Notes under the pieces: generated by a model
What the model was told of the DNA's origin: nothing
The model's database searches: none
What the model saw: only the letters and a program-made list of their open reading frames with translations
Source of the DNA: an uncultured Oscillospiraceae bacterium
Lineage (GTDB): Bacteria; Bacillota; Clostridia; Oscillospirales; Oscillospiraceae
NCBI GenBank assembly: GCA_934623545.1
Contig: CAKTVN010000072.1
Location: 1-7,614, forward strand
Length of the DNA stretch: 7,614 nt
Direction: 5' to 3'
Shown here: one piece after another, positions 5,958 to 7,614 of the stretch
Position numbering within the stretch: the stretch's first letter is position 1
Layout of the letters: each line of letters opens with the position of its first letter
Translations under genes and position numbers: made by a program

Positions 5958-6362
5958 TCATTCTACGGCTGCGTCCTGCTTGTCCTTGAACGAGCGGAGC
6001 ATATCCTCCACCCGGTCCAGAATGTCCGGTACCAGCTCGATGATGCGGTCGACCGATGAGGATGCCGGCTCCGCGACCGGAAGCATCCGAACCGATTCGC
6101 CGCGGATGACAACGAACGCCATCGGCGTGATCGTCACGCCCGCGCCCGCGCCGCCGCCGAAGGCGTTGTCGCGGTTTGCGGGATAGTTTTTCGTCACAAA
6201 ATCGGAGCCGCCTCCGCCATAGCCGACCGAGACCTTGGTGATCGGGATCAGTGTCACGCCGTCGGGCGTTGTGATCGGGCTGCCGATCACGGTATTGACG
6301 TCGATCATGTCCTTGATCTTGCTCATGGAATTGCTCATCATTTCACTCAGGGGATGATTCAT
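5958..6362 (-). CDS. ytfJ: GerW-family sporulation protein YtfJ
   Basis: YtfJ/GerW is a small protein made in the developing spore of Bacillus, where it is associated with normal germination; homologues also occur in Clostridia. Its biochemistry is not established. The 134-residue product has the family layout: a short helical start (about 5-20), then NTVIGSPITTPDGVTLIPITKV (23-44) and the glycine run VGYGGGGSDF (46-55). A second glycine-rich stretch, FGGGAGAGV, leads into ITPMAFVVI, and the protein ends in a helical tail, DRIIELVPDILDRVEDML. ATG 6362 shares ATGA with the preceding DUF2953 stop, and the ribosome binding site is weak, so translation is probably coupled. A longer reading from 6464 lies inside the previous gene and lacks family similarity. 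The 40-base gap to the next gene holds no clear promoter. Confidence 0.93.
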   Translation of the reverse strand: MNHPLSEMMSNSMSKIKDMIDVNTVIGSPITTPDGVTLIPITKVSVGYGGGGSDFVTKNYPANRDNAFGGGAGAGVTITPMAFVVIRGESVRMLPVAEPASSSVDRIIELVPDILDRVEDMLRSFKDKQDAAVE

Positions 6363-6982
6363 TTCTCTGCACCGCCTTTGTTCGTTTCTTTGTAGATTTT
6401 CAAAAACCGGATGCCAGCCCGGAGTGCCAGCGCAAGCGCGCGCCCGATCGTGATCGTGATGCACAGCTGTGCGTCCAGCGTCATCTTTTCTTCCTTATTA
6501 TAGTCCAGTTCCGCACCGATGTCACGCTCTTTTATCACAAAAATGCGTTCCAGCATCGGAAGCATCGTCCCGATCAGCGCCCAGGCGCGTCCGTAGCTGA
6601 TCGCCGTCTTCGCCGCATCGTCTCCGGCTCCGAAGCGAACATGAAGCTCGAGTCGCTCCATACGCAGCTTCCGCCGCAGGTCGCCCAGCGTGTCGCAGGC
6701 AAATTGCAGCAGCTCCATCACGCCGGAAATGCCGCCGGACAAAGGCTGCGGCTTTTTCTTTTCCTTCTGCTTTTCCGGCTTCGGTTTTTTCTTCGATTTT
6801 TTCGATTTTTTTTGCTTTTGGGGCTTCTTCGGCTTCTTTGGGAGCAGCGTCAGCCGCAGAAGACCGATCTTTGCCTTCACCGTGAGCACGCCGCCGAGAT
6901 ACGAAACATCCGCGCCGACCGGGATGCAGCCGATCAGGAAGAAGACCGCAAGGATCAGGAGCACGATCATCCACCATGTCAT
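6359..6982 (-). CDS. DUF2953 membrane protein (YtfI-like) with lysine-rich linker
   Basis: The function is unknown. The 207-residue protein starts with one strongly hydrophobic segment (about 3-22, WWMIVLLILAVFFLIG), consistent with a membrane anchor. After a short strand-rich part (25-47) comes a highly basic linker, residues 49-77, with 18 lysines in 29 positions mixed with Pro, Ser, Gln and Glu. The C-terminal part contains the DUF2953-like region from about 85 (ISGVMELLQFACDTLGDLRRKL, RMERLELHVRFGAGDDAAKTAISYG), followed by a hydrophobic stretch near 170-185. DUF2953 genes regularly precede ytfJ, as ytfI does in B. subtilis, which supports the call and suggests a spore or membrane role. 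ATG 6982 overlaps the scpB stop (ATGA), with GGAGG close upstream. Family assignment rests on pattern and context rather than a database search. Confidence 0.85.
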   Translation of the reverse strand: MTWWMIVLLILAVFFLIGCIPVGADVSYLGGVLTVKAKIGLLRLTLLPKKPKKPQKQKKSKKSKKKPKPEKQKEKKKPQPLSGGISGVMELLQFACDTLGDLRRKLRMERLELHVRFGAGDDAAKTAISYGRAWALIGTMLPMLERIFVIKERDIGAELDYNKEEKMTLDAQLCITITIGRALALALRAGIRFLKIYKETNKGGAEK

Positions 6983-7596
6983 GCCTCCGGTTCCTCCTTC
7001 GCCTCCTGCTCCGATTCCTCCGTCGGAGCGTTCGGCTGCGCGCCCTGCTCCGCCTCGATCTGAAGCTGCTGGCGCGTCAGAAGCTGCGTCTTACCGATCT
7101 CCGGCAGCTCGTCGAGCGACTGAAGCCCGAACACACGCAGGAAATCCGGCGTCGTCCGGTAAAGGATAGGTCTTCCGGGGACGTTCAGCCGCCCGTCCTC
7201 GCGGATGAGCTTCTTGGTCAGAAGCGCGCTGACGGAATAGGCGCTGTCCACGCCGCGTATCTGCTCGACATACGCCTTCGTCGCGGGCTGATAATACGCG
7301 ATGACCGTCAGCGTCTCGAGCTGCGACTGCGAAAGCTTCGGGGGCTTGCGCGTCTCGAGCGTCCGGCTCACATACTGCGCCTGCTCCGACGCGGAGCACA
7401 TCTGATATGCGTCCTCCAGCAGCACGATCCGGATGCCGCTGCGGTTATACGCCAGCGTATCCATCAAATATTTTGCCTCGCGGCGAATTTCGTCCGGGTC
7501 TGTTTCCAGAGACTCGGAGAGCCGCTGCACGCTCACCGGCTCGCCCGCCGCAAACAGGATCGCCATAATGGCGCGCTGAAGTTCATTCTGTTCCAT
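6979..7596 (-). CDS. scpB: Segregation and condensation protein B (ScpB)
   Basis: ScpB forms a dimer that joins ScpA (kleisin) and SMC in the condensin complex that compacts and separates chromosomes. The 205-residue product has the two winged-helix domains expected. The first covers about 1-80 (ELQRAIMAILFAAGEPVSVQRLSE). The second is the diagnostic block from about 90: LSQSQLETLTVIAYYQPAT, IRGVDSAYSVSALL, LIREDGRL, VPGRPILY and TTPDFLRVFGL. It ends in an acidic, Glu-rich tail of about 25 residues, as in many ScpB proteins. GAGGG lies 7 bases before ATG 7596. A TGA at 7609-7607 could be the end of scpA, the usual upstream neighbour, but only 18 bases remain. The ScpB stop overlaps the DUF2953 start by ATGA. 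Confidence 0.96.
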   Translation of the reverse strand: MEQNELQRAIMAILFAAGEPVSVQRLSESLETDPDEIRREAKYLMDTLAYNRSGIRIVLLEDAYQMCSASEQAQYVSRTLETRKPPKLSQSQLETLTVIAYYQPATKAYVEQIRGVDSAYSVSALLTKKLIREDGRLNVPGRPILYRTTPDFLRVFGLQSLDELPEIGKTQLLTRQQLQIEAEQGAQPNAPTEESEQEAKEEPEA

Positions 7597-7614
7597 CCGG
7601 CGTCCCTCACTCCT

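Overview
This window is ordinary core chromosome from a GC-rich member of the Clostridia, most like the Oscillospiraceae/Ruminococcaceae group of gut Firmicutes. That placement is inferred from gene order (scpB, a DUF2953 protein, ytfJ, a D-alanyl-D-alanine carboxypeptidase, rluB, then a BaiN-like flavoprotein, cmk, plsC and ispH), from strong AGGAGG-type ribosome binding sites, and from GC-rich codon use. All ten genes lie on the minus strand, so biological order runs from the right end of the window to the left. Nothing on the plus strand looks coding.

Upstream block (7596 down to 4099): scpB (chromosome condensation), a lysine-rich DUF2953 membrane protein, the GerW-family sporulation protein ytfJ, a secreted D,D-carboxypeptidase and the pseudouridine synthase rluB. 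Starts and stops overlap as ATGA or are separated by 1 to 40 bases, so the block reads as the distal part of one operon whose promoter is beyond the right edge. It resembles the Bacillus subtilis scpA-scpB...dacB-spmA-spmB-rluB neighbourhood with the ytfI-ytfJ pair inserted, but spmA and spmB are absent.

Junction (4098 down to 3988): the only intergenic region over 100 bases. It holds a perfect 14-bp inverted repeat that extends to an interrupted 18-bp hairpin. One arm lies inside the 17-base spacer of a good sigma-A promoter (TTGCAA-17-TATGAT) reading into the next gene.

Downstream block (3987 down to 1): a MurR/RpiR-family regulator with an SIS domain, a HI0933/BaiN-like FAD oxidoreductase, cytidylate kinase, a 1-acylglycerol-3-phosphate acyltransferase and the 5' part of ispH, which runs off the left edge with no stop. 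The genes overlap or are 18 bases apart, so one transcript from the junction promoter probably serves them all. It would combine CDP-nucleotide supply, phospholipid acylation and isoprenoid synthesis under, or together with, a sugar-phosphate-type regulator.

I see no mobile element, CRISPR array, tRNA, rRNA or riboswitch, and no convincing new system. The most interesting points are the junction promoter/hairpin, an RpiR regulator heading a housekeeping operon, the missing spmAB pair, and an AT-rich dip in the ispH segment at the left end.
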